Of a DNA stretch of 64,000 nt, positions 10,201-17,027 are shown piece after piece (position 1 is the stretch's first letter; each line of letters starts with the position of its first letter). The notes under the pieces are model-generated. The model was not told where the DNA came from and did not search any database. It saw nothing but the letters and a program-made list of their open reading frames with translations. Origin of the DNA: Lachnospiraceae bacterium OM04-12BH. Its GTDB lineage: Bacteria; Bacillota; Clostridia; Lachnospirales; Lachnospiraceae. The translations under genes and the position numbers were made by a program. The stretch lies in NCBI GenBank assembly GCA_003490145.1, contig QULQ01000001.1, forward strand, positions 1-64,000, given 5' to 3'.

Positions 10201-13200
10201 TATCTTGCAGACAACCTGGAACTTGCTGCAGGTGGAATCCTGAAGGAACAGGAGCCGGAAGACATCAGGCTGATGTTTGAGGAAGAGACAGAGATGGAGG
10301 ATGATCCGGAGCATACAGGCAAGACCTTTGTGGATCTGTTCCGGGAGGCAGCAGCAAAATATCCGGACAGACCGGCAGTAAGAGATGGCTCTGGCGAAAT
10401 TACTTACCGTGAACTGGACAGAATGTCCGATTACGTTGCACAGAAGCTTACTGAAAATGGATTTGGCAGAGAAAAAGCGGCAGGCATTCTGTGTGGAAGA
10501 ACCAAAGAATATGCAGTTGCCTATGTGGGTGTCATGAAGGCCGGCGGAGCCTATGTACCGCTGGATCCGGAGTATCCGCAGAGCAGAATTGGGTACATGC
10601 TGAAGGATTCAGGAGCAGAGAACCTGCTTGTAATGAATCAGTATCGGGATCTGGTCAGCTTCTATGAAGGAAATGTGATCAGTCTTGATGATGTCGCAGA
10701 AGAAGCAAAAGACTTTACCCTTTCTGCAGAGCTTACAGCGCCGAAGCCTGAGAATCTTGCTTACATGATTTATACATCAGGTTCTACCGGAAAGCCAAAG
10801 GGTGTTATGCTGGAGCACAGGAATCTGATGAACCTGATCGAATATGTCAGACTGACCAGAAAAACAACGCCGGATGATATTGTGGCTGAATTTGCAAGCT
10901 TCTGCTTTGATGCATCGGTAATCGATCTGTTTGCTCCGCTTACCGCAGGGGCATTACTGTATATCTTCCCGGAGGATATCCGCAAGGATGCCGTTGCAGT
11001 TACAAAATGTATACAGGATCAGAAGCTGACCAGTGTTACGTTCCCAACTCAGATGGGTGAACTGGTAGCAGAACTGCTTGAGGATGCCCCGCATCTTAAA
11101 TTTGTTACCCTTGGCGGTGAGAAATTCAAGCATTACAGAAACCGTACTTACCAGATGATCAATGGCTACGGTCCCACAGAGGATACCGTATCTTCCACAG
11201 AGTTCTGGGTTGATAAACAGTATGACAACATACCAATCGGAAAATCCCAGAGGAATGTACGCAGCTACATTGTCAGTGAAGACTTAAAGAGACTTCCGGT
11301 AGGCGCATCCGGCGAGCTCTGTCATGCAGGACGCCAGATCGCAAGAGGATATCATAACCTTCCGGAGAAGACCGCATCAGTATTTGTGGAGAATCCGTAT
11401 TCTGTATGTGAAGATGACAGACGTCTTTACAGAACCGGCGACATGGTAAGAATGAAGGGCGATGGAAATATCGAGTATATTGGCAGAATTGATTCCCAGG
11501 TTAAGATCAGAGGCTACCGTGTGGAGCTTGGTGAGATCGAAGGCGCTGTCCTGAAGCATGAACTGGTGAAAAATGCTGCTGTTACCGTGGTTGAGAAGGG
11601 TGGAAACAAGTATATCACTGCTTATTACACAGGAGAAGGCATCCCGGATGAAGAACTGAAGACCTTCTTAGAGCCCCTGATCCCTGATTATATGATGCCG
11701 TCCTTCTTCGTCCATATTGATGAAATGCCTGTGACACCGGGTGGTAAGATCGACAAGAAGGCACTTCCGATGCCGGAAGTAACCGTAGACAGCACAAGCT
11801 ATGTAGAGCCGGTTACTGCGGTTCAGAAAGTGCTCTGTGAGATATTTGAAAAAGCACTGGGAATTGAAAAGGTGGGAATCGAGGATAACTTCTTTGAACT
11901 GGGAGGTTCCTCACTGACCGCATCCAAGGTTGCTGTGATGTGCCTTTCCAAGAATATTTCCATTGTATATGCGGATGTATTTAAATACCCTACAGTCCGT
12001 GAACTGGCAGCGATCGTAGATGATCAGGCATCCGATCAGAGTGCACAGAGCAATAATGAGTTTGCTGGCTACAATTATAATAAGATCCAGAGTGTTATCA
12101 GTGGAAACGTGGAAGAAAATGTGGACAGGATCACCAGGGAAAAGCTGGGAGATATTATGATCACAGGAGCGACCGGCTTCCTTGGAATCCATATCCTGAA
12201 GGCATACCTTGACAATTATGATGGTAAGGTTTACTGTCTGGTGCGTAAGGGTGCCTATGAGTCCATGGAAAAACGGATGATGCACATGCTGATGTATTAT
12301 TTCGATAATCCATGTGAGGAGCTGTTCAAAGATCGTATTGTCTGTGTGGACGGTGATATTACTTCAAAGGAGCAGGTGGAAAGCTTTGCAGCCTATAAAT
12401 TCCAGACGCTTATTAACTGTGCTGCCTGTGTAAAGCACTTTGCGGCCGGGGATGTGCTGGAAAAGATCAATGTACATGGTGTCGAAAATCTGATTGATTT
12501 CTGTAAGAACAATGGACGCAGACTGATCCAGATTTCCACAGTATCCGTTGCAGGGGAAGGCTCAGAGGGTATTCCGCCAAAGGACAGAGTCTTCTGTGAA
12601 AACGACCTGTATATCGGACAGAGTATTACCAATGAATATATCCGTACCAAGTTCCTGGCAGAAAGAGCGGTACTGGAAGCTGTTTCCGGCGGACTTGACG
12701 CAAAGATCATCCGTGTGGGTAATCTGATGAGCAGAAACTCTGACGGTGAATTCCAGATTAACTTTATTACAAATGGATTCCTGCGGAGCCTCAGAGGCTA
12801 TAAGGCGGTTGGCAAATTCCCGATGGGCAGCATGCATGAAATTGCAGAGCTTTCTCCGATTGACTCGACTGCACTTGCTGTTCTGAAGCTGGTACAGACA
12901 GACAGAAGATTTACTGTATTCCATGCCTGCAACAGCCACCATATCTATATGGCGGATCTGATCTATGCAATGCGTAAATATGGCTTTAAACTGGATATTG
13001 TTAAGGATGAGGAATTTGAGGAAGCAGTTAAGGAATTTGCAAAGAACGGCAATGATTCTGATGCCGTTTCCGGACTGATCGCCTATACCTCACACAATGA
13101 GAACGAGATTTACACGATGGAATACAGCAACCGGTTTACAGCACAGGCGCTTTACCGGCTGGAATATAAATGGCCTGTTACAGATGACCGATATCTGGAA

Positions 13201-13242
13201 AATGCGATCGGAGCACTTGACAGACTTGCATTTTTTGATTAA
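4258..13242 (+). CDS. Three-module NRPS with terminal reductase (A-T-C-A-T-C-A-T-R)
   Basis: A 2994-residue megasynthase. A1: YTSGSTGKPKG about residue 166, NGYGPTETT about 309, NGKID about 493. T1: GLSSISA about 545. C1: HHIIADG about 722. A2: YTSGSTGVPKG about 1174, VYGPTETT about 1305. T2: GLTSISA about 1551. C2: HHIIADG about 1723. A3: YTSGSTGKPKG about 2170, NGYGPTEDT about 2301. T3: GGSSLTA about 2548. R: GATGFLG about 2637 with YIRTK about 2793. There is no starter C domain and no thioesterase, so a free amino acid should start the chain and NAD(P)H reduction should release a tripeptide aldehyde (family knowledge). Specificity positions read by eye on GrsA numbering: A1 DVLTDGGISK, A2 DAMFSGVVLK, A3 DAITTGGVSK; I do not assign substrates. 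No epimerase domain seen. AGGAGGGG precedes the ATG. Confidence 0.93.
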   Translation: MSSINEKSGFEFVFQPVTKLFEEQVRLHPDKCAVASSKERFTYAQLNERANKIAHSLIEKGVQRETIVGVVLERCCDFYAVRQGILKSGGAFAVASPDYPDDRIQFIFEDAGVPFVITTKEIAEERKELFEKLPCTVVLLEELLANPNTANPDTEIGEHDLCYCIYTSGSTGKPKGVMIEHLNLANLVNPNPKNAETYGYVSRGSVSLSMAAMTFDVSVLEEFIPLTNGLTAVVASDEEILNPVMLGDLIVENKVDIMTTTPTYLSNMIDLPQLKEAASQIRVFDVGAEAFPPALYDKIRAVNPDAYIMNGYGPTETTISCTMKVITDSKNITIGEPNGNVQVYVVDKDNKILPDGETGELVVAGLGVGRGYVNLPDKTAAVFITLNGERAYKTGDLARITPEGEIEFFGRIDNQIKLRGLRIELGEIEEVINSFEGIITSITVPVDNKYLCCYFMADRKIDADELSTYASESLAHYMVPDVFVQMEKMPVTANGKIDKSALPKPVSQPKNLKEPETPMQKKIFEIVSSVVENDFFGIDTSFYKAGLSSISAMKLCVLISDEFGITVKTSDIHENNTVEKLENYVMLAPKIRTYEKREVYPLTGSQKGIFAECSKNPESTVYNIPFLFELESSVDVQKLSRAVEQMVKAHSYLLTEVFLNDKGEMVQRPGEENFVPEVIETTNEQFEELKNELVRPFKLEKGRLFRAQIYVTEDRKYLFTDFHHIIADGNSYDIIFEDINRAYVGEKLEKETYTGFDAALDEEQQMQEGKYKKAEKYYDSVFGEVETESLPLPDVTGKNPEKGYLERKLAVAEDKIVSCCEKLGVTPNILFTGVFGILMSRYSNADDSLFSTIYNGRNDSRLENTVCMLVKTLPVYCRFEQKTTIQAYMTELSGQLLSSMANDIFPFSDICAKYGFNSDLTFAYQAELSDDYPIGDTVARGHDLSLDMAKMPLLIQVREYNNEYVLTAEFRSDMYSDAFVDGMLDAYEAAMDSVLKNKYVSEVSIISENAVKKIAEFNDTACEYDRTKTISDRFAEMVQTIPDHTAVVFKDKKFTYKELDEISDRLGKYIASLGIGAEDVVSILIPRCEYMAIAPMGVIKAGAAYQPLDPSYPKDRLMYMLEDSEAKLLIADRELLHLVDGYQGPVLYTDEIMQLEDVDAELKKPQLHDLFILLYTSGSTGVPKGCMLEYGNITAFCHWYGKYYSIDPDCKIAAYASFGFDASMMDIYGALTNGAQLHIIPEEIRLDFIGLQKYFEENGITHSFMTTQVGRQFALEMDCKSLRYLSVGGEKLVPCEPPKGYRFVNVYGPTETTVLVTAFEVDKYYPNIPIGKALDNVKLYITDKAGHMLPYGACGELMISGFQVSRGYLNKPEKTAEVYTKNIYDDTEGYEVLYHSGDVARYLPDGNIQIIGRKDSQVKIRGFRIELSEVEEVIRRYPGIKDATVVAFDDPNGGKYIAAYVVSDSEVDINGLNDFIKETKPAYMVPAVTMQIDKIPLNQNQKVNKKALPVPERKIEEIIAPKNEIQQKLFDCIADVLGYQEFGITTDIYEAGLTSISAIKLNILISKAFDIVIKTSDIKDHPTIEMLEGFVQTAGKETKREIQENYPLTNTQEGIFIECTANMGSTIYNIPYLLKLDKKVDLEKLAEAIDSTIEAHPYLKTRLFMDENGDVLQKRDDSLSCKTQIINGMNRETLVRPYMLFNDQLFRFEIYRTCDGNYLFLDIHHIIADGTSLGIILNDINRAYSGEKLEAEKYTSYDLALDNRDALKSDTYKNAENYYKSVFENKGGSISFYPDKNGAVPTAATYHREVTEISVQQVKDFCKKHGITENVFFISVFGLTLGKYNFRRDAVFTTIYHGRNDSRLSETVGMLVKTLPVYSDFSGSLKDGLLAVQQQLIDSMNNDIYPFSQISREFNIKADAMVIYQGDNFAFDTIGGEYAQEEPVSLNAAKAPVSISISIERNKFVFEIEYRGDMYYEETIKYLADNLELAAGGILKEQEPEDIRLMFEEETEMEDDPEHTGKTFVDLFREAAAKYPDRPAVRDGSGEITYRELDRMSDYVAQKLTENGFGREKAAGILCGRTKEYAVAYVGVMKAGGAYVPLDPEYPQSRIGYMLKDSGAENLLVMNQYRDLVSFYEGNVISLDDVAEEAKDFTLSAELTAPKPENLAYMIYTSGSTGKPKGVMLEHRNLMNLIEYVRLTRKTTPDDIVAEFASFCFDASVIDLFAPLTAGALLYIFPEDIRKDAVAVTKCIQDQKLTSVTFPTQMGELVAELLEDAPHLKFVTLGGEKFKHYRNRTYQMINGYGPTEDTVSSTEFWVDKQYDNIPIGKSQRNVRSYIVSEDLKRLPVGASGELCHAGRQIARGYHNLPEKTASVFVENPYSVCEDDRRLYRTGDMVRMKGDGNIEYIGRIDSQVKIRGYRVELGEIEGAVLKHELVKNAAVTVVEKGGNKYITAYYTGEGIPDEELKTFLEPLIPDYMMPSFFVHIDEMPVTPGGKIDKKALPMPEVTVDSTSYVEPVTAVQKVLCEIFEKALGIEKVGIEDNFFELGGSSLTASKVAVMCLSKNISIVYADVFKYPTVRELAAIVDDQASDQSAQSNNEFAGYNYNKIQSVISGNVEENVDRITREKLGDIMITGATGFLGIHILKAYLDNYDGKVYCLVRKGAYESMEKRMMHMLMYYFDNPCEELFKDRIVCVDGDITSKEQVESFAAYKFQTLINCAACVKHFAAGDVLEKINVHGVENLIDFCKNNGRRLIQISTVSVAGEGSEGIPPKDRVFCENDLYIGQSITNEYIRTKFLAERAVLEAVSGGLDAKIIRVGNLMSRNSDGEFQINFITNGFLRSLRGYKAVGKFPMGSMHEIAELSPIDSTALAVLKLVQTDRRFTVFHACNSHHIYMADLIYAMRKYGFKLDIVKDEEFEEAVKEFAKNGNDSDAVSGLIAYTSHNENEIYTMEYSNRFTAQALYRLEYKWPVTDDRYLENAIGALDRLAFFD

Positions 13243-13266
13243 TAACTGAAAAAGGAGAGAATAAGA

Positions 13267-13566
13267 ATGGAAATTACAAGCAGAACTGAAGGAAACAAGG
13301 TAACCATGGAGATCAGTGGCTGGCTGGATACACAGACAGCGCCAAAGCTAGAGGAGGAACTGTCCCATCTAGATGACAGTGTAACAAGTCTTGTGTTTGA
13401 TTTTGCAAAGCTGGAATATATTTCTTCTGCAGGATTACGACAGGTGATCTCTGCATACAAAAAAATGGCAGGCAAAGATGGCTTTAAGATCATCCATGTT
13501 TCTGATGAAGTGCTTGATGTCTTCAGACTCACCGGATTTGACCAGAAGATCCAGATTGAGAAATAA
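13267..13566 (+). CDS. STAS-domain protein (anti-sigma-factor antagonist type)
   Basis: A 99-residue single STAS domain: VTMEISGWLDTQTAPKLEE at the N-terminus, then LVFDFAKLEYISSAGLRQV. In SpoIIAA/RsbV-type proteins the serine of this loop is phosphorylated by an RsbW/SpoIIAB-type kinase; here Ser53-Ser54 sit in that position. It lies 24 bases after the NRPS stop with AAAAAGGAGAG before the ATG. The only partner kinase visible is the ATPase domain fused to the MATE exporter at the head of the operon. No sigma factor is in this operon, so the pair may regulate the transporter or synthase directly, or report to a factor elsewhere. The domain is certain; the partner is inferred. Confidence 0.88.
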   Translation: MEITSRTEGNKVTMEISGWLDTQTAPKLEEELSHLDDSVTSLVFDFAKLEYISSAGLRQVISAYKKMAGKDGFKIIHVSDEVLDVFRLTGFDQKIQIEK

Positions 13567-13600
13567 AAAACACTCTCAGCCTGGAATCTTAAAAAGTAAA

Positions 13601-14281
13601 ATGATGAAATTATACAGAATAAATATTAATATGCTTGATGATCCACTGGAGAACAAAAGGCTTCTTGAGCTGGTAGGTACAGAGCGGAGGAAAAAGGTCA
13701 TCCGGTATCGCATGCCGGATGACCGGAAGAGAAGCGTTGGAGCAGGTATTATTATAAATAAAATTCTGGATGAAAACGGACTTTCTGAAAGCTGTCTGAA
13801 GTACTCCGAAAATGGAAAACCTGTTGCAGACAATCTTTTTTTCAATGTATCCCATGCAGGAGATTATGTTGTTGGTGTGTCATCAGACTGTGAGGTCGGA
13901 TGTGATATTGAAAAAATTGTGAATGCACCGCTTAAGATCGCAGAACAGTATTTTAATGAGGGAGAAGAACGGTACATAAAATCTGCGTGTGATCCGGATA
14001 AGGCCTTTTTTACACTTTGGACGCTGAAGGAAAGCTATATGAAAATGACAGGAAAGGGAATGAGCCTTTCTCTTGACTCTTTTGAAATTATCCGGACAGA
14101 AACTGGCTTTGTACTTGGAAAAACACCGGAGAAGCGGTGCTTTTTCGGGACTATGGAATTTGATGGATACAGCTTTTCGGTCAGTAACGAAACAGATTTT
14201 GATTTAAAACAGCTGGAGTTTTATGATATAATGAGCGCAGTGGAAAACCAGGCGGCTGTAAAAACAGAAAGGAATCATAAG
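13601..14281 (+). CDS. Sfp-type 4'-phosphopantetheinyl transferase, open into cmk
   Basis: The protein starts at MMKLYRIN (ATG 13601 or 13604; no strong ribosome site) and shows the Sfp signatures GCDIEKI and WTLKESYMKMTGKGM, plus FNVSHAGDYVVG. It would load phosphopantetheine onto the three T domains of the adjacent NRPS. The oddity is its end: normal Sfp-like proteins stop after about 220 residues, but here no stop codon occurs and the frame passes through SAVENQAAVKTERNHK straight into the Met of cytidylate kinase. If translation does not reinitiate, a 446-residue transferase-kinase fusion is made. The feature end is therefore set at the base before the cmk ATG, not at a stop codon. Confidence 0.85.
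14224..14232 (+). promoter_or_regulatory. Extended -10 promoter candidate for cmk, inside the transferase frame
   Basis: TGATATAAT at 14224-14232 is a perfect extended -10 (TGnTATAAT), 50 bases ahead of the cmk ATG. No well-spaced -35 is present (TTAAAA at 17 bases), which extended -10 promoters do not need. It may be the original promoter of the cmk-ispH-rpsA block. Confidence 0.45.
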
Positions 14282-14941
14282 ATGAGTTATCAGATTGCCA
14301 TAGATGGACCGGCAGGTGCCGGTAAAAGTACCATAGCCAGGAGAGTGGCCAGAGAGAAGAATTTTATATATGTAGATACAGGTGCCATGTATCGTGCCAT
14401 GGCGTATTATCTGCTTAAGGAGAAGGCGGATCCCTCCGATGAAGAAGAGATTTCTGAGAAATGTACCGGTGCACATATTACGATCCGGTATCAGGATGGG
14501 GAGCAGGTTGTTCTGCTAAATGGTGAAAATGTGAATCCTGTGCTCAGGACAGAAGAAGTGGGAAATATGGCTTCTGTTACCAGTAAAAATAAAAAGGTGA
14601 GGGAGAGACTGACCCAGCTTCAGAAGGAACTGGCAGAAAAGAACAGTGTTGTTATGGATGGCAGGGATATCGGAACCTGTGTCCTTCCTCAGGCAGATGT
14701 AAAGGTATATCTGACAGCCAGCGCAGCAGTCCGCGCAAAGCGCAGATTTGACGAACTGACTGCCAAAGGGGAAAGCTGTGATATTCAGAAGATAGAAGCG
14801 GATATCGTAAAAAGGGATGAGCAGGATATGACAAGAGAGATCGCACCGTTAAAGCAGGCAGAGGATGCAGTCCTTGTAGATTCTTCGGATATGAGTATTG
14901 ATGAAGTGGTAGAAAAGATCCTTTCCCTGACAGAAGCATAA
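14282..14941 (+). CDS. cmk: Cytidylate kinase
   Basis: 219 residues from MSYQIAIDGPAGAGKSTIAR: the P-loop GPAGAGKST, then FIYVDTGAMYRAMAYYLL, VVMDGRDIGTCVLPQA and AVRAKRRFDEL are the standard Cmk motifs. It phosphorylates CMP and dCMP to the diphosphates. AGAAAGGAATCATAAG gives it its own ribosome site, so separate translation is likely even though the upstream phosphopantetheinyl transferase frame is continuous with it. It is followed by ispH after 13 bases and then rpsA, the usual order in Lachnospiraceae. What normally precedes cmk in relatives appears to have been replaced here by the NRPS operon (inference). Confidence 0.95.
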   Translation: MSYQIAIDGPAGAGKSTIARRVAREKNFIYVDTGAMYRAMAYYLLKEKADPSDEEEISEKCTGAHITIRYQDGEQVVLLNGENVNPVLRTEEVGNMASVTSKNKKVRERLTQLQKELAEKNSVVMDGRDIGTCVLPQADVKVYLTASAAVRAKRRFDELTAKGESCDIQKIEADIVKRDEQDMTREIAPLKQAEDAVLVDSSDMSIDEVVEKILSLTEA

Positions 14942-14954
14942 GGAAGGAAAGCAG

Positions 14955-15803
14955 ATGGAAGTTATTTTAGCGAAGAGTGCCGGCTTCTGCTTCGGTGTAA
15001 AACGGGCTGTGGAAACAGTATATGAACAGACAGGAACAGAAAACAGGATTTATACTTATGGTCCTATTATCCATAATGAAGAAGTGGTGAAGGATCTTGA
15101 AAGTAAGGGTGTTACTGTACTGGAGGGAGAAGAGGATCTGAGAAAGCTTGATAAAGGAACTGTAGTGATCCGGTCCCACGGAGTACCGAGAGAAATCTGT
15201 GAAATGATAGAAAAAAAGGGACTGACCTGTGTGGATGCTACATGTCCCTTTGTAAAAAGGATCCACAGGATCGTTGAAAAAGAAAGCGGAGAGGGCAGGA
15301 GGATCATCATTATCGGAAATCCGGGACACCCGGAGGTAGAGGGGATCATGGGATGGTCACATACGCCTGCAGCTGTGATAGAATCAGCAGAGGAGGCAGA
15401 AAAATTCACCTGTTTACCGGGTGAGAAACTGTGCCTTGTATCCCAAACGACATTTAACTACAACAAATTTAAAGAATTAGTTGAAATTTTTCAAAAAAAA
15501 GGTTACAATATTACCATTGTTAATACTATCTGTAATGCAACGGAAGAACGACAAACTGAGGCACGTGAAATTGCGGACAAGGTCGATGCGATGATAGTAA
15601 TAGGTGGGAAGCACAGCTCCAATACCAGAAAGCTCTATGAGATCTGCAGGGAGAGATGCAAGTCTACCTATCTTATACAGACACTGGATGATTTGCATTT
15701 GGAATTGCCTGAAACTGCTGCTCTGGTGGGTATTACTGCGGGGGCTTCCACCCCCAACAATATAATCGAGGAGGTTCAAAATTATGTCAGAATTAACTTT
15801 TGA
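14955..15803 (+). CDS. ispH: 4-hydroxy-3-methylbut-2-enyl diphosphate reductase
   Basis: 282 residues. IspH makes IPP and DMAPP in the last step of the MEP isoprenoid pathway using a [4Fe-4S] cluster. The three cluster cysteines are visible in AGFCFGVKRAV, DATCPFVKR and TICNATEERQ, and SHGVPRE and the GNPGHPEVEG stretch are also family-typical. The start has GGAAGGAAAG upstream. Its last 20 bases overlap the start of rpsA in another frame, and the rpsA ribosome site lies inside ispH, so the two are translationally coupled. In many clostridia IspH and S1 are one polypeptide; here they are separate frames. Confidence 0.95.
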   Translation: MEVILAKSAGFCFGVKRAVETVYEQTGTENRIYTYGPIIHNEEVVKDLESKGVTVLEGEEDLRKLDKGTVVIRSHGVPREICEMIEKKGLTCVDATCPFVKRIHRIVEKESGEGRRIIIIGNPGHPEVEGIMGWSHTPAAVIESAEEAEKFTCLPGEKLCLVSQTTFNYNKFKELVEIFQKKGYNITIVNTICNATEERQTEAREIADKVDAMIVIGGKHSSNTRKLYEICRERCKSTYLIQTLDDLHLELPETAALVGITAGASTPNNIIEEVQNYVRINF

Positions 15804-16920
15804 ACAAATGTTGGAAGAATCATTAAAAACAATACATACAGGAGAGGTAGTTGAAGGTACAGTCATCGATGTTAAGCCCGAAGAGATCATCCTTAATATC
15901 GGCTACAAGTCAGATGGTATATTGACAAGAAATGAATATACCAATGAACCCAATGTAGATCTGACTACTGTAGTTAAGCCTGGAGATACCATGGAGGTTA
16001 AAGTCCTGAAGGTAAACGATGGCGAGGGACAGGTTCTCTTAACCTATAAGAGACTGGCAGCTGACAGAGGAAATAAGCGTATCGAAGAAGCGTTCAACAA
16101 TAAAGAAGTCCTTACTGCAAAGGTATCTCAGGTACTGGAAGGCGGATTAAGCGTTATTGTTGATGAAGTAAGAATATTTATTCCGGCAAGTCTTGTATCT
16201 GATACTTACGAGAAGGATCTTTCAAAGTATGCCGGACAGGAGATCCAGTTCGTGATCAGCGAGTACAATCCTAAGAGAAGAAGATATATCGGTGACCGCA
16301 GACAGCTCCTTACTGCTGAGAAGGCAGAGAAGCAGCAGCAGCTTCTTGAGAGCATTCATGTAGGAGATGTGGTTGAAGGCGTTGTTAAGAATGTAACTGA
16401 CTTTGGCGCATTTATTGATATCGGTGGTGCAGATGGACTGCTTCATATTTCTGAGATGAGCTGGGGACGAGTAGAGAACCCGAAGAAGGTATTCAAGGTT
16501 GGTGATAAGGTTAAGGTATTTATCAAAGATATCAATGGTACCAAGATTGCACTGAGCCTTAAGTTTGAAGATGCAAATCCCTGGAAGGATGCAGCAGAGA
16601 AATATGCAGTAGGCAATGTTGTAACAGGCAGGGTTGCCAGAATGACAGATTTTGGTGCATTTGTAGAGCTTGAACCCGGTGTGGATGCACTGCTTCATGT
16701 ATCACAGATTTCCAAGGAGCACATTGAAAAACCTTCTGATGTTTTAAAGGTTGGTGACGAGGTTACTGCTAAGGTTGTTGATTTCAATGAGGCAGATAAG
16801 AAGATCAGCTTAAGCGTTAAGGCATTACTTGCACCGGAACCGGCTAAGGAAGCAGAAAAGGAAGATGAAGACGTTGTTTCTGTAGATATTGATGCAGTAA
16901 TTGCAAACGAAGAGAATTAA
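15784..16920 (+). CDS. rpsA: 30S ribosomal protein S1 (four S1 domains)
   Basis: 378 residues with four S1 RNA-binding repeats at about 20-86, 104-168, 187-256 and 273-342; the last two are the clearest (GVVKNVTDFGAFIDIGG and GRVARMTDFGAFVELEPG). The acidic C-terminal tail is EKEDEDVVSVDIDAV. E. coli S1 has six repeats; four is usual in Firmicutes. Likely role: ribosome-associated mRNA binding. The ATG overlaps the ispH end by 20 bases with GAGGAGG 8 bases upstream. A strong terminator at 16952 closes the cmk-ispH-rpsA unit. Confidence 0.93.
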   Translation: MSELTFEQMLEESLKTIHTGEVVEGTVIDVKPEEIILNIGYKSDGILTRNEYTNEPNVDLTTVVKPGDTMEVKVLKVNDGEGQVLLTYKRLAADRGNKRIEEAFNNKEVLTAKVSQVLEGGLSVIVDEVRIFIPASLVSDTYEKDLSKYAGQEIQFVISEYNPKRRRYIGDRRQLLTAEKAEKQQQLLESIHVGDVVEGVVKNVTDFGAFIDIGGADGLLHISEMSWGRVENPKKVFKVGDKVKVFIKDINGTKIALSLKFEDANPWKDAAEKYAVGNVVTGRVARMTDFGAFVELEPGVDALLHVSQISKEHIEKPSDVLKVGDEVTAKVVDFNEADKKISLSVKALLAPEPAKEAEKEDEDVVSVDIDAVIANEEN

Positions 16921-16951
16921 TTACCGGACAGGTATAATAAAGAATGGCATG

Positions 16952-16988
16952 CAGGAAGTACGTAGAAACGTACTTCCTGTTATTATTG
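16952..16988 (+). terminator. Terminator after rpsA
   Basis: Perfect 12-base stem CAGGAAGTACGT / ACGTACTTCCTG (16952-16963, 16968-16979) with loop AGAA, followed by TTATTATT. It ends the cmk-ispH-rpsA transcript. Confidence 0.9.
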
Positions 16989-17027
16989 AATGGAATTTTT
17001 TCAAGATAAGAAAGATGGTGAAGGCTG

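Noticed and set aside
13478..13600. Upstream extension of the phosphopantetheinyl transferase frame
   Set aside because: It overlaps the STAS gene in another frame and shows no similarity to Sfp-type N-termini; the family start MKLYRIN fits 13601/13604.
16933..16938. TATAAT after rpsA as a cheR promoter
   Set aside because: The nearest TTG-type -35 is 26 bases away and the rpsA terminator lies between it and cheR.
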